From Phanerochaete sordida (taxonomy: Eukaryota > Basidiomycota > Agaricomycetes > Polyporales > Phanerochaetaceae), in contig BPQB01000003.1 of NCBI GenBank assembly GCA_019973155.2, positions 1,116,001 to 1,180,000 on the forward strand: a stretch of DNA of 64,000 nucleotides, written 5' to 3'. A program made the position numbers and the translations under genes. Numbering within the stretch: position 1 is the first letter of the stretch; each line of letters begins with the position of its first letter. The notes beneath the pieces were generated by a model. The model did no database searches. It was given only the letters and a program-made list of their open reading frames with translations, and was not told the DNA's origin. This document shows positions 1 through 10,700 of the stretch, in pieces.

Positions 1-743
1 GACTGCACCGGGAATGAGCAGCACGACGTCGATGTCGAAAGGTTTGCATTCCATCCAGAGGACGTGCGTAATCTGGTGCAGGGCTGCTTTGCTTGCGGCG
101 TAGATACCGTTCCACGGGGTGGGCCTGTCGCGTGACGATGGGGTCAATTTAGGGTGTTCCATGAAGGAAAGTGCAGGGAAAGACGTACGTTTCGCCGACA
201 ATTGAACCTACGTTTACGATAGTGCCAGACCGGCGTGCAGCCATGTGGGGAAAGACGGCCTTGCAAACACGGAGTACAGAGAGGAAATTGGCGTCAAATG
301 TACGTTGTACGCTGTCCAATGGGACGTCTATGATCGCGCCTGGGAACAGCCCATGCGTAAGATTCTGTGCGAACAGGGTGCGAGGTGGTGTCGCAAGGGC
401 AATGTAGGATATATACCTGCGCAATTAGCTCCTGCGTTGTTCACGACCATGTCGATACGGCCCTCTCGCTCAATGATTGTCTTCACGACATCCTGGACGT
501 TCTCGTCACTCGTCACGTCGAGGCTGAGCTTCTCGATTGCGGGGTGGGCGAAGCCCTCCATAGCCTCGAGCCTGCGGGCGGTCGCGTAGACTTTGCAGCC
601 GCGGCGCGCATACTCTTCGCAGCTATCTTCGGTGTGAGTCGATTGAAGTCCGAGGCAGCGCTGGTGGCTACTCACAGGGCGAACCCAATGCCACCCTTCG
701 AGCAGCCAGTGACGAGAACTACTTTGCGTTGGAGATCTGACAT
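1..743 (-). CDS. AYR1-like short-chain dehydrogenase/reductase, 3' end cut by window
   Basis: An NAD(P)-dependent reductase of the classical SDR family. Three introns are read on the minus strand. The first exon (676-743) carries the cofactor-binding VTGCSKGGIG, and the next joins at 622 to give the CEEYARRGCKVYATARR stretch. Then come NNAGANCAG, VNVGSIVGE and the catalytic Tyr/Lys motif in YAASKAALH, followed by WMECKPFDIDVV. This order and the motif wording resemble fungal 1-acyldihydroxyacetone-phosphate reductases (yeast AYR1), which act in phosphatidic acid synthesis at the ER and lipid droplets. The exact substrate is inference. The C-terminal third, where AYR1 proteins carry a membrane-associated segment, lies outside the window. 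An in-frame ATG at 782 would add 13 residues. I chose 743 because the SDR fold usually starts just before the VTG motif. Confidence 0.85.
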
Positions 744-1121
744 GGTGGTACGAAAGGGAGGTGCGCTGGCCGTCGCCGACATAGGGCGCGAATTGCGTTC
801 ATGATGCTGAGGCAGCAGGCGCAGGCGAAGTGATTCCTGACGATTTCCCTCCTGCGCCGCTGCAGACCGACTCCGAGGTCGATGACCGAAGCGAGGTAGG
901 CGCGATCGCCGGGCGCGGCGCCGGAAGCTGATGGCCCGGCCGGCGGGAGCGGCGCCTAATCGGGGTGTTGAACAAGGCTGCGTCCCATTTCGGACCGTCG
1001 AGCAGCTCCGTCGCATGCAAGGCCAAGGTGTCGAATAAACGCACCTGAATATCCTCGCCATTTCCCCGCCTTTTCCTCCACACTCCCACCTCAACACCCT
1101 CTGCATGCGCCCACGAATATA
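744..1121. promoter_or_regulatory. Divergent intergenic region between reductase and FCP1
   Basis: 378 nt separate two start codons pointing away from each other, so it should carry both promoters. I see no clear TATA box and no gene. Open frames here are in GC-rich sequence with no recognisable domain. Confidence 0.5.
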
Positions 1122-4100
1122 ATGTCAGATCCCACAGAGCTCTACCTTCCCCCGCACCTCCCGTACCCCATCAAGGTCGTAGCACACGAGGTCCACCCCG
1201 CGCACACCGTACAACGCGGAACGCGCTTGCTCAGCTACTCGTTCACACATCACTCGACAGAGGCCGGCAAAGAAACACGCTTTGGCACATGGGACTCCTC
1301 CATCGAGGGCACCGTCGACAGCTGGGCCTTCAAGCCAGGAGACACAGTCTCCCAACGCAGGGCCCGCGAGCAGGCCGCCATCAAGATTCTCGAGCCATGT
1401 AAACACGGCATACAAATCGGTGGCCTATGCTGTCTGTGTGGCAAGGACATGACAGAGTACGCACACAGTCCTTGTATGCGCTGCTACTTATGCTCAATCC
1501 TGCCTCAGCTATGACTACACGGGGTTCTCGGATGCCTCGCGCGCGTCCATACAGATGACCCACGCCGCCAACGGCCCCACAGTGTCCCTCGAGGAAGCAC
1601 AGAGGATCGAGAAGGAGACAGCAGACCACCTGCGCAAGGTCCGGAAGCTGTCGCTCATCGTCGACCTCGATCAGACTATTGTTCACGCCACCGTGGACCC
1701 CACTGTCGGCGAATGGATAGCGGAGGGCGAGGCATGGGAAGCCCGACAGGCAGACCGCAAGGCGTCAACATCAGACGAGAGCGATAGCCCCGCTGTCGAC
1801 GATGACGAACCGAATCCCAACTGGGAGGCACTGAAGGATGTCAAGAAGTTCAGACTTGGACCTGAGGCATTGGCAGACCCACGATTACGGGGAGTCAAGC
1901 GCAAAGCGAAGGATAAGAGTGTAGAGAGCGAAGGCTGCATGTACTACATAAAGCCACGGTACGTGTCATGCTTCCATCTGCCACGCGTTTACTGAGCATC
2001 CTTGGCCACAGTCCTGGATGGAAGGAATTCCTGGAGGACATGGCCGAAAAGTACGAAATGCATGTCTATACTATGGGCACTCGTGCTTATGCCGAGGAGG
2101 TCTGTGCTGCCATTGACCCTGACGGCAAGATCTTCGGCGGTCGATTACTGAGTCGGGACGAAAGTGGCAGTGAGTACTACCATTCCTCCCCGACGAGAAC
2201 GTATTAACATTAGCTGTCCCTGAGGCTTGACCCAGAAGAGCCTCCAGCGATTATTCCCGTGCGATCAGTCCATGGTCGTCATCATCGATGACCGCGCAGA
2301 CGTCTGGGAGTGGAGCCCAAACCTCGTAAAGGTCGTACCATGTAAGCTCTCATACGAGAGGTAGCGTTGCGCAGGATCTTATGTATGCGCTATAGTCGAG
2401 TTCTTCGTCGGGATCGGCGACATCAACTCTGCCTTCCTCCCCAAACAAGTACCACTCACCCCAGTACCACAAGCACCCTCCGCGCCTGGCATTCCTCCAG
2501 CTGCCCCAGAATCCCCGTCGGACACGGCCGTCACATCAATACCCAACGATGTAACGGAAGAGGAGCTTGTGGAGATTGAGAAGACCGCAATCCTCGCACG
2601 CAATGCCGATGCTCTCGACGCACAGATGGAGGAGAGGCCGCTTGCGAAGAAGCAGGAGGAGCTGCAGGAAGAGGAGGACCAGGAAGAGGAGGAAGCCGAG
2701 AAGAAGGAGTCAGAGTCACCAGAGCCTACGACCAATGGCGACACCAAAGGCGACACCCCCAAGCCCGCGAATGGTGTTGAGGTGGAGAAGCCGTCTACAC
2801 CACATAAGCACCACCACCGGAAAGCGTTGCTGAAGAACAGCGACACCGAGCTTCTACGGGTACAGCGAGTAAGCATATACCCAATGGTGAACGCGCGGCT
2901 GCTCATTGATGTTCTCGCAGATACTAGAGGAGGTGCATAGGCAGTATTATACTGCATATGACGACCGGCCGAAAGAGGAGAAGGAGAAGCACATAAAGCG
3001 GAAACCGTCGAAGCACCACGTAGAACCACCATCCCCTTACGACGTCCGGGTGAGCACTCCTTCCTCCCTCTGAGAATCCTTGCTTGACATTGACCTCGGG
3101 TCTCTCAGTTGATAATCCCGTCTATGCGGCAGACTGTATTAGCTGGATGCCATATCATGTTCTCAAGTGTTATCCCTCTTGATACAAGAGCGGAGACCAG
3201 CGAGACATGGCGAATAGCTGTCATGTTTGGGGCCAAGTGCTATACGGAGCTCAGCCCTCGAATAACACACCTGGTCGCTGCCAAGGTCCGTGTTCTCCTC
3301 TTTCTCTGCTGCTGTCGCTCATCGTCTGCTCAGCGCGGCACTGCCAAGGTCGACGCCGCACGGCGGCAAGGCGGGGTCAAGATTGTCTGGGTGAACTGGT
3401 TCCTCGACTCGATCAACCAGTGGAGGCGGCAGGACGAGACGCCGTACCTGATCGACCCGGAGGCGACAGCCGCGGTAGGACCAGCGAGCCCTCCATCGGA
3501 CCCGCACCAGATCTCTTCTGATCCTGAGCCGGACGCAGATGACTGGGACTACGACCGCAGCGCGGGCGTGGCCCCGGCCCGCAACCTCGAGCTCGACGGC
3601 GTCGATTGGGACGAGATCAACGACGAGGTCGAGGCCGCGATGAACGAGAGCGACGATGACGACGACGGCGACGACGACGGGGCGAGCGTGAAGAGCGGGG
3701 CGAAGAGCGGTAATGTGACCGAAGACGAGTGGACGGACGAGTCAAATAGTATCATCAGGTTTGTCGCCCTCTGGCTTTCTTTCGTCGCAATTATGGCTAA
3801 CGGGCTTCCACCCGACAGTAGCGCATCCTCGACGCCGTCGAAACGGAAACGGAAACGATTACGGAGCGTTACGCCGTCAGAAGGCGCCGCAGGCAGCGAC
3901 ACAGACGGCCTGCGGTCACCACTCGCCAAGCGCAAGAAGCTCGCCGCAGAACGCACGGGAGCGTCGAAGCTGAAGGTCTCGATCTCCGCCAACGACCTCG
4001 CCGATGATGAACAGCCCAAGACACGCTCTGGGACACCGACGAGTCCGGCCGCGAACAACGACGACGATGACGACGACATGACGACAGACAGCTCTGACTC

Positions 4101-4167
4101 TGACGACGGCGACGGCGATGAAGAGGACGACTTTCTCGCGCGCGAGCTCGGGGAAGACTGGGGATAG
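1122..4167 (+). CDS. FCP1: FCP1, RNA polymerase II CTD phosphatase
   Basis: Nuclear Ser/Thr phosphatase that dephosphorylates the C-terminal repeat of RNA polymerase II so the enzyme can be recycled. Nine exons can be joined: 1122-1456, 1509-1958, 2012-2169, 2225-2341, 2396-2868, 2921-3049, 3109-3285, 3334-3758 and 3819-4167. They sum to 2613 nt, an exact multiple of three, giving 870 residues. Visible in order are an N-terminal biotinyl/lipoyl-like stretch, the catalytic DLDQT (DxDxT) of the FCP/SCP fold, the MYTMGTRAYA and VVIIDDRADVW motifs, an acidic coiled linker, a BRCT domain around GAKCYTELSPRITHLVAAK and VWVNWFLDS, and a very acidic Asp/Ser-rich tail ending ELGEDWG. FCP1 tails of this type bind TFIIF in other fungi; here that is inference. 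All junctions are GT-AG. Confidence 0.96.
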
Positions 4168-4416
4168 CTCTGGGGCACGGACCTGACAGTTACAAGTGTA
4201 TTCCTTACTGGTGTCGGTTCCTCGGCAGGCCTGCGCAAGCACGGCTCAGATAACCTAGTGCAGTATACTCCTTCGGATATATCAGTGTAGTTGTTCATAG
4301 GCAATATTTATTTCCATCCGCGCCTCCTCCAGTCACCCGCACAGCCCGCACAGCGCCGCGCGCACGCCCCCTTGTGCATTAACGTCACCCCACGGCACGA
4401 CCGCCCCGCGCCACAT

Positions 4417-5241
4417 CTACTCACCCTCCTCGCCGCCGCCGCCAGGCACCTCGAGCCCGAGGTGCTCGCGGTACAGGCGCCAGAGCTTCTTGATCCTGCG
4501 CCCGGTGAGCTCCTTGAAGAGGGCCTCGCTCCAGGGGCGCACGCGCAGGCAGCCGTTGAGCTCCGCGACGAGCCCGTGCCCGTAGCGCTCCTCGAGCCAG
4601 TCGAGGAAGAAGCCCGTCGCCTCGTAGCCCGCGTCCCACCGCCCGCCGCGGCCCTCGACCCAGTGCGGCGGCGCGAGCCCCGCGCGGAGCCGCACCCAAT
4701 CTACGCACAGTCCTCGTCAGCACGCGTGCTGCGCGCGGGGAGAGGACGCAGGGCGCACCTGCGATGCCCTCGCCGAGCCCGCCGGGGCACGGCACGCCGT
4801 CGGCGCCGGTGTACTGGAAGCAGTGGACGGCCTCGTGCGCGAGGACGCCGGCGACCTCGTCGGCCGCGCGCGCGGCGCTGTTCGCGACGTGGTCGAGCGA
4901 GAAGTGGATCTCCTTGAAGCGCTCCGAGCCGAAGGTGTGCGCGACGCCGGGCATCGCGCGGAAGACGAGCGTGACCTTCTCGACGCTGGCGCGCGGCGGG
5001 GGCGGGTCAGTGAGTGCGTGCGCTGCGAGGGTGTAAGGGCGTACGTGCGCGGGACGGTCTCAGGTGTGTAGAGCCAGCAGTAGACGGCGACGATCGCGTC
5101 TTTCAGGGCGTCGTACGGCTTCACATTGTCAAAGAGCAGCTTCGCGCCTGGGTGTGCCAGGTCATCGACGCGCAGGACGAGCTGTGGTATCGGCCAGTCG
5201 GCGTTCGGGTCGGCTGGTGGTGGTCGCGGTAAAGGTGCCAT
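4417..5241 (-). CDS. Basic-secretory-protein family putative metallopeptidase
   Basis: Three exons (5045-5241, 4759-4985, 4417-4700) sum to 708 nt and give 235 residues. The core contains VTLVFRAMPGVAHTFG, a zinc-peptidase HExxH motif in HEAVHCFQY, GLGEGIADWVRL, and a C-terminal WLEERYGHGLVAELN. This order matches the basic secretory protein (BSP) family, first described in plant defence and found in many fungi. The peptidase activity is predicted from the fold and HExxH and is rarely proven in the family. The N-terminus is proline-rich and I see no signal peptide, so despite the family name this copy may be cytosolic. It is convergent with FCP1, with 249 nt between stop codons. Confidence 0.85.
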
Positions 5242-5570
5242 TCTGGGTCACATCATTGGTTTACAGCATCGGATGCAGATCAGGGCGGGCCCGGGATGGG
5301 CGGAGATTCGACAAGCTCATAATAGCAAGCAGGGATTTCTGGCAAACAGCGCAGGGTAGCGAGCGCAAGGAGGTCCGAATATGAGCTATAAGTTACAAGT
5401 ATAGTACAATGATACAACAAGGGTTAGCACGACGGGGAATCGGGATGCTACAGAATGTGATAGAGATGCGTAGATCCAAAGCAAGTGCGACGCGGTATCG
5501 TATAAAGCACTACACATGCCGTTAGATGGTGACATAGCGAGTAGTGATGAAGGGACTCACATGCAAGTGA
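5242..5570. other. Intergenic, upstream of BSP-like gene
   Basis: 329 nt between the start of the BSP-like gene and the stop of the bHLH gene, both on the minus strand. It should hold the BSP promoter and the bHLH 3' end. I see no TATA box, repeat or gene. Confidence 0.5.
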
Positions 5571-6374
5571 TCAGATGCGGTGGATACCAGCAGCGGCCTC
5601 GACCTTGAGCACCTCGTCGAGCAAAGCGTCTCGTCCCTCCTCTAGCCAATGAATGTACTCCACGGCTCTGAACAAGATGCCGCTCTTGCCCTTGAAGCCG
5701 CCTGCGCCCCTCCCTCGCCCTGCCCTCGTACCACTGCCCTTTGGCCGGCCGCGGGTGGGCATGCCTGCGCCAGGGGGAGCTCCGGCGGGTGCGAGTAAGG
5801 TGGTCAGCTGCACATAGCCGTCGCGGATGGCGTTGCGACGCTTTTGCTCCGAGACGATGTGGTTGAGCCGCTTTTGCGGGGTGGACAGGAGTTGTTTCGG
5901 CTTGCCGTCTGCATCGGCCGAGGACACGGACTGCGTCGAGGACGACGAGGCGTGTGTCGCCGCGGACGGCCGCCGACTCGCGCGGGTCGAGCGGGCAGGC
6001 TGGCTGCGTGCAGGCTGCGGCGGGGGAGACGGCGGCTGCTCCTGGGCGTGCGCGGCTTCCTTGCCCTTTTCCGACATGGTCATCGCGAGTGCGCTTTGGA
6101 GTGTCATGGTGTGCATGTTGGGCGCAGAGGCCTCGGGGGTCATGTCATGGTCCTGGAACTCGGGCGAGCGGAGGTTGATGGCACTGTTGACTTCGGCCTC
6201 GAGGTCCCATGAGAAGTTGTCGAGGAAGCCGAGGAGGTCGGTGGTCTCTGAGGGCGAGAAGAGGTCGGCGGACGAGGGCAGGGGCGGGGGGCTGGGGAAG
6301 AGGGCGGGGAGGGCAGGGTCAAAGGCATAGGTGAACTGCTCGAAGGAGGCTGGTGGCTGTATTGGCTCCTGCAT
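5571..6374 (-). CDS. bHLH transcription factor with expanded loop
   Basis: A single-exon gene for a 267-residue protein. The first third is rich in Pro, Ser and Asp (likely activation or disordered region), followed by a Ser/Ala/Arg-rich linker. The C-terminal third is a basic helix-loop-helix: basic region and helix 1 in KRLNHIVSEQKRRNAI and IRDGYVQLTTLL, helix 2 in KSGILFRAVEYIHWLEEG. The Glu and Arg of SEQKRRN are at the DNA-reading positions, so E-box binding is expected. The loop is about 40 residues and very Gly/Arg/Pro-rich, including GRPKGSG, which resembles an AT-hook core. The start at 6374 (MQEPIQPP) is chosen over weaker upstream options because it begins the conserved acidic N-terminus. 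It is divergent from a Zn2Cys6 gene across 216 nt. Confidence 0.9.
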   Translation of the reverse strand: MQEPIQPPASFEQFTYAFDPALPALFPSPPPLPSSADLFSPSETTDLLGFLDNFSWDLEAEVNSAINLRSPEFQDHDMTPEASAPNMHTMTLQSALAMTMSEKGKEAAHAQEQPPSPPPQPARSQPARSTRASRRPSAATHASSSSTQSVSSADADGKPKQLLSTPQKRLNHIVSEQKRRNAIRDGYVQLTTLLAPAGAPPGAGMPTRGRPKGSGTRAGRGRGAGGFKGKSGILFRAVEYIHWLEEGRDALLDEVLKVEAAAGIHRI

Positions 6375-6590
6375 GCTGGGCGGGCGGCGGCGACGGTGGT
6401 GGCAGAGCGTGCGGGGAAGCGATAATGATGATTCGGGCCAGAGCAAGAGCCGATGGGCCGGCGGCGATGGCGGGCCGAGCGCGGGGGACGGCCGGGTTTA
6501 TAAGGACGGCGTGGCTCCGCCGTGGGCCGGCGCCCCTTGCCCGAGCGACGGTGCCAGCCCGACGGTCAGCTCCGTAACTCCAGCCAAATC
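6375..6590. promoter_or_regulatory. Shared divergent promoter of bHLH and Zn2Cys6 genes
   Basis: 216 nt between two oppositely oriented regulator genes. A TATA-like element TATAAG lies at 6499-6504, about 90 nt before the Zn2Cys6 start and in the right orientation for it. No comparable box is evident for the bHLH gene. Confidence 0.55.
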
Positions 6591-6666
6591 ATGTCGGCCC
6601 TCAACGCGCCCGGCCAGGACGACGGCCTCCAGCCGCACCCCCAGCCCCAGGACCCGCAGCACCTCC

Positions 6667-6705
<39 letters not shown>

Positions 6706-7485
6706 CCCTCCCCGACGGCCTCCAGCAGCCCCTCCACAACGGCGACGCCGTCTCCCCTTCCGTCTCCGAGAGCACCAGAAAGCGTGAGCCACCTCGCCGG
6801 CCGCTGGCCCCCCGCAGAGCCCCTTCTGATAGCCCTCGCAGCAAAGGCCCCGTCCGTCCGCCGAGCCTGCGCGGCCTGCCATTCCGGCAAGACCAGATGC
6901 AGCGAGGTCCTGCCATGCCAGGCAAGTCTCCCCGCCGCCGCCCGTGGGTCCCTGTGTGCTCACATGTGCGCCCCGCCCCGCCAGAGCTGCCTCAAGCGCG
7001 GCATAGGCAACACCTGCGCCTACCCCGATCCCGACGCGGAGGGCTCCCAGGGCCACAACGCAGGTGCGTTGCCCGGCCTCCACCCCGCCCGCGACCCCAA
7101 GGCTAACGTCGACGTCCTCGAAGCCCAAGCCCAAGTCCAGTACGCCGCCCTCCCCGGCTACCCCCCGCCGCCCATGCACTCCCTCGCACAGCCGAGCTAC
7201 TACGACTACAGCACCTTCCAGGCCTCCGCGCCCTCCGCCCCGACGAGCACGACGCCGACCACCACCGGCGCGTCCACGTCCACCTTCCGCCCCAACAAGC
7301 GTCCCCGCAACCTCACCGACGAAGAGGCCGCCGCCATCACGCGCAACTTCCAGCGCGGCGCGTTCTTCATCGGCCAAAGCGAGCCCGTCCGCATCGACCC
7401 CCGCTTGCCAGTGAGGTTGACCCTCGCCGAAGGCGACGTCGTACACTTTTTGATTGGGGAGACGGCCTACCAGCCCATCGCATGA
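6591..7485 (+). CDS. Small Zn2Cys6 fungal transcription factor
   Basis: Three exons (6591-6783, 6842-6921, 6985-7485) sum to 774 nt, giving 257 residues. The N-terminus is Pro/Gln-rich with 11 consecutive glutamines. The binuclear zinc cluster is built across the second and third exons: CAACHSGKTRCSEVLPCQ then SCLKRGIGNTC, with spacing C-x2-C-x6-C-x5-C-x2-C-x8-C, correct for GAL4-type DNA binding. To obtain this spacing the second intron must use a GC donor (GCAAGT at 6922) and end at CAG|6985; the 63-nt intron has no in-frame stop. The C-terminal half has a Tyr/Pro/Thr-rich region and a final segment with NFQRGAFFIGQSEPVRI. No fungal-specific middle-homology domain is visible, so this is a short member. 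The target genes are unknown. Confidence 0.85.
6672..6704 (+). repeat. Pure (CAG)11 microsatellite encoding poly-Q
   Basis: Eleven uninterrupted CAG codons inside the first exon of the Zn2Cys6 gene, read as glutamine. Uninterrupted trinucleotide tracts are prone to length change, so the number may differ between strains. Confidence 0.97.
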
Positions 7486-7753
7486 AACAAGAAAAGGACG
7501 TTGGGCCTGTCTGCTGTGGGAAAATGTGTTATTTGCTGGTCAATTCTGCTGTTGTCTTGGGACATTTGCTGGTGGACTGTCCACGTTCAACAGTTGTATC
7601 CTACCGTCTAGGACGGCCGTTGTATCTATATTCTTATGTTCAATTAGTTGCCTCACCCTCTCACTACACTTCTTTATGTCATCAACAAATGCATAGCCAT
7701 GGAAATCTGCCTTCCTAGTTACTGATAGATGCTCTGTGCAATGTCCCTTTCCA

Positions 7754-10700
7754 TTAGTCGTCGCCGAACATGATCCTCAGGTTCTCTATGCTGTCCGAGT
7801 CGCCCCGACCACCGAACGCCTCCTTCACGATCGCCGTCTTGCGCTTTTGGATCTGCAGAATGCGTCGCTCGATGGTGTCGGATACCTGCGACATTGTGAG
7901 AAAGGGGCAAGTGCATGACCGTGTCGAAACCTACAATGAAGTGCTTGACGTAAACCGTCTTTTCCTGGCCGATTCGGTGCACCCGGTCGATAGCTTGGTT
8001 TTCGATGGCAGAGTTCCACCAGCAGTCCATCTGTAGGAGTTCTTCAGCCCGGTCTCACATGCTTACATACTCGCAACGGCTTACCATAAAGACGTGGTTC
8101 GCGTTCGTGAGCTACGAAAATTGCCTCAGCTACCCGAAGGACGGACGCATGAACAGACCACCCACGTTCAGGCCGACGCCTCCCGCCTTCAGACTCACGA
8201 TGAGCACCTTCGGCTCGTCGCTCGCCTCCTTGAAGCTGCCGATCGCCTCGTTCCGGCGGCGCACGTCCATCGTGCCGTCGAAGCGGTACCACCGCAGCCG
8301 CTCGCGCTCGAGCGCGAACTGGATGAGGTCCAGGAAGGTCGTGAACTGCGAGAAGACGACCGCGCGGAAGGTGGGGTCGCTGCTCCGGAGGGCACCTGCG
8401 ACAAACAGTCAACTAGGTATGGTCGAAAGGGCCTGTCGGACATACGCAGGTGCTGCAGGAGCGCGTCGAGCTTCGTCGACGACCGGAAGTCGTTCTTGCG
8501 CAGCGCGACGGCGCTGCTCTCGCCGCCGGGCGCGCCCGTCCGCACGATCTCGAGGAGGTCGCTCTCGGCGACGGGCTCCTGCGAGCAGGTGGGGCAGCGC
8601 CCGGCCTTGCCCTCTTCCGAACACTTCTGCAGGAACGCGGCGATGCAGTCTTTGCATCTAGGCCAAAGTTCAACTGATAGTAGCGTGCACAGGGAGGGGC
8701 GGGACAGACCCGTGGTGCAGGCAGCCCGGGATGAGCACCGGCGACTGCATGACGTCCATGCAGATGGGGCACTCCGCCTCCTCGTCCTGGCCGAGGTTGT
8801 TGAGGACGTCCTCGGCGTAGGCGTTGCCGGCTTTGCTGGCGCTCGGCTTGGTCTCGCCCTCGTCGTTTGGCTCCTGGGGCGTGGTGGACCCGCTGGCGCT
8901 GGCGTCGACGAAACTCTGGATCATTTTCTGCACGTCGATGAACGCGCTGTCTGCGCCTGCCTTCGCGAGGTCATCGGCGTCCTTCATTACCAGGCTAGGG
9001 TGGAGGACTGCGCGGCGAAGTCTGGCGTCCGTTTCAGCATCATCATAGCTCTGTGGCGTCTCTGCGCACCTCATCAACATGGCCAGGATATGCGTGTAGT
9101 TCTTGCTGACCACTCCCTTCTCGCTCAGCCTCTCAAAGCGGCGCTTTGCGTCATGGTACAGGGAGTCATAGATCTTGCGCTCTAGAGGCGAAAATTCTAG
9201 TTCTTCCACAACGACCTATCGATCGAGCTATGTGAGTGGTACGCTAGAGGACGAGAATGCCCAGACACACCTCCTTTGGTGGCAGTTCGACGATCATGCG
9301 CCCATCCGCGTCCCGCATGTTCTTCTCGCGTCGCAGCAGAACGCTCTCGAGGATGACTTGCACGACCTCGATAGCCTTGGGATCCCGCGCAAGGAAAGGC
9401 AGAGTAACAAACCTAGCTCGAGCATGAGTAGCTATCGGCGCAGACCATTCCGAAAGCACGTACGACCGGAAGAACGTGTAACCCGACCATGGTGTAAAGT
9501 CAAGGAATTTGCTGCCAGGAGATCAGCCGGGGCCGACTCATGCATCCACAAAGGGGCTTACAGCAAGGAGTACAGGTCTTCCAGCCTGTTGACGATCGGT
9601 GTACCCGTCACTGCCCATCGCCGCCTGGCACGCAGAGCGTATACCGCTTTCGCAGTCTTGCTTTGCCGCGACTTGCACGAATGTGCCTCGTCCAAAATTA
9701 CGCCTAGATGCGCGTTGAGAACTGGCGACTGAGTGAAATGTATAGCCACCCACGTTTCCACTCGACTGCGTGCCGGCACCAAAATCAGCAGCTGTCATTG
9801 AGATGCCGATTCTCACTCACTGTCAAACACTGGGCTGATGGGTTTGTCGCCCTGTGTCTTGCCAAACTCGGAGACAAGCGTTCCGTAAGACGTGATCACG
9901 ATGTCCACGCCCTTGGCCTTCCCGTCGGATCCTTGCTCGACCAGGCTCTCGAGATCGAGCCTATTCTGTCCGTGCCAAACTAGCACCTTCATCGTATCGG
10001 GCTTGCTCGAACGCAGCAGCTCGTCGTGCCACTGCGTCAGGAGCGACGTTGGGGCGACGATCAAAGTTGCACAAGGGCCCGCGGTGGATCCCGACGAGGC
10101 TTCTGCGGACTTGGCAGCGTCGGCGCGGGGGCGGAAGGCGCCGTCGAGACGTAGCTGTTTGCGTTTCGACGTACGCGGCGAGGCGTCCGGTGGCTCCGGG
10201 TCGCTGGCTGTCTGGATGAGGGCACTGAGCATGATGGTCTTCCCCATACCCACTGGAAGCGCGTCGGTCAGCAGGAATCCACGGTATGAAGCGTTGTGGC
10301 TTACTCTCTATTAGCGATAGGAAAGGAAGGATGACGACTCAGACTTCTATACACATGAAATGCCATTGAAGAATCGTACCGTCTCTGAGACGAGGTCAGT
10401 TAAGGGACTGCATGACGCAAGATCAAGTGCTTACGCCAAAATACCACCCTTGAATTTCCTTTCCGCCTTGGGAAACTCGAGGCTGAGCTCTCCAGAGTAT
10501 TCATTGAAGTAGAATGGCTTCTCATCTGCTGTCAAGTCGATGACGCCCTGATCGTGGTGGGGATCGGAAGGGAAAGCATACCTGAACGTAGCACATGTCA
10601 GAATTGAGCGAACAATGCCGCAGAAATAAGCTCACTCTTTCCAAAGAGGATGCATCGTTTGCTCTTGACGAGCTGAATCGGTGGTAGTTTCCATATTGTA

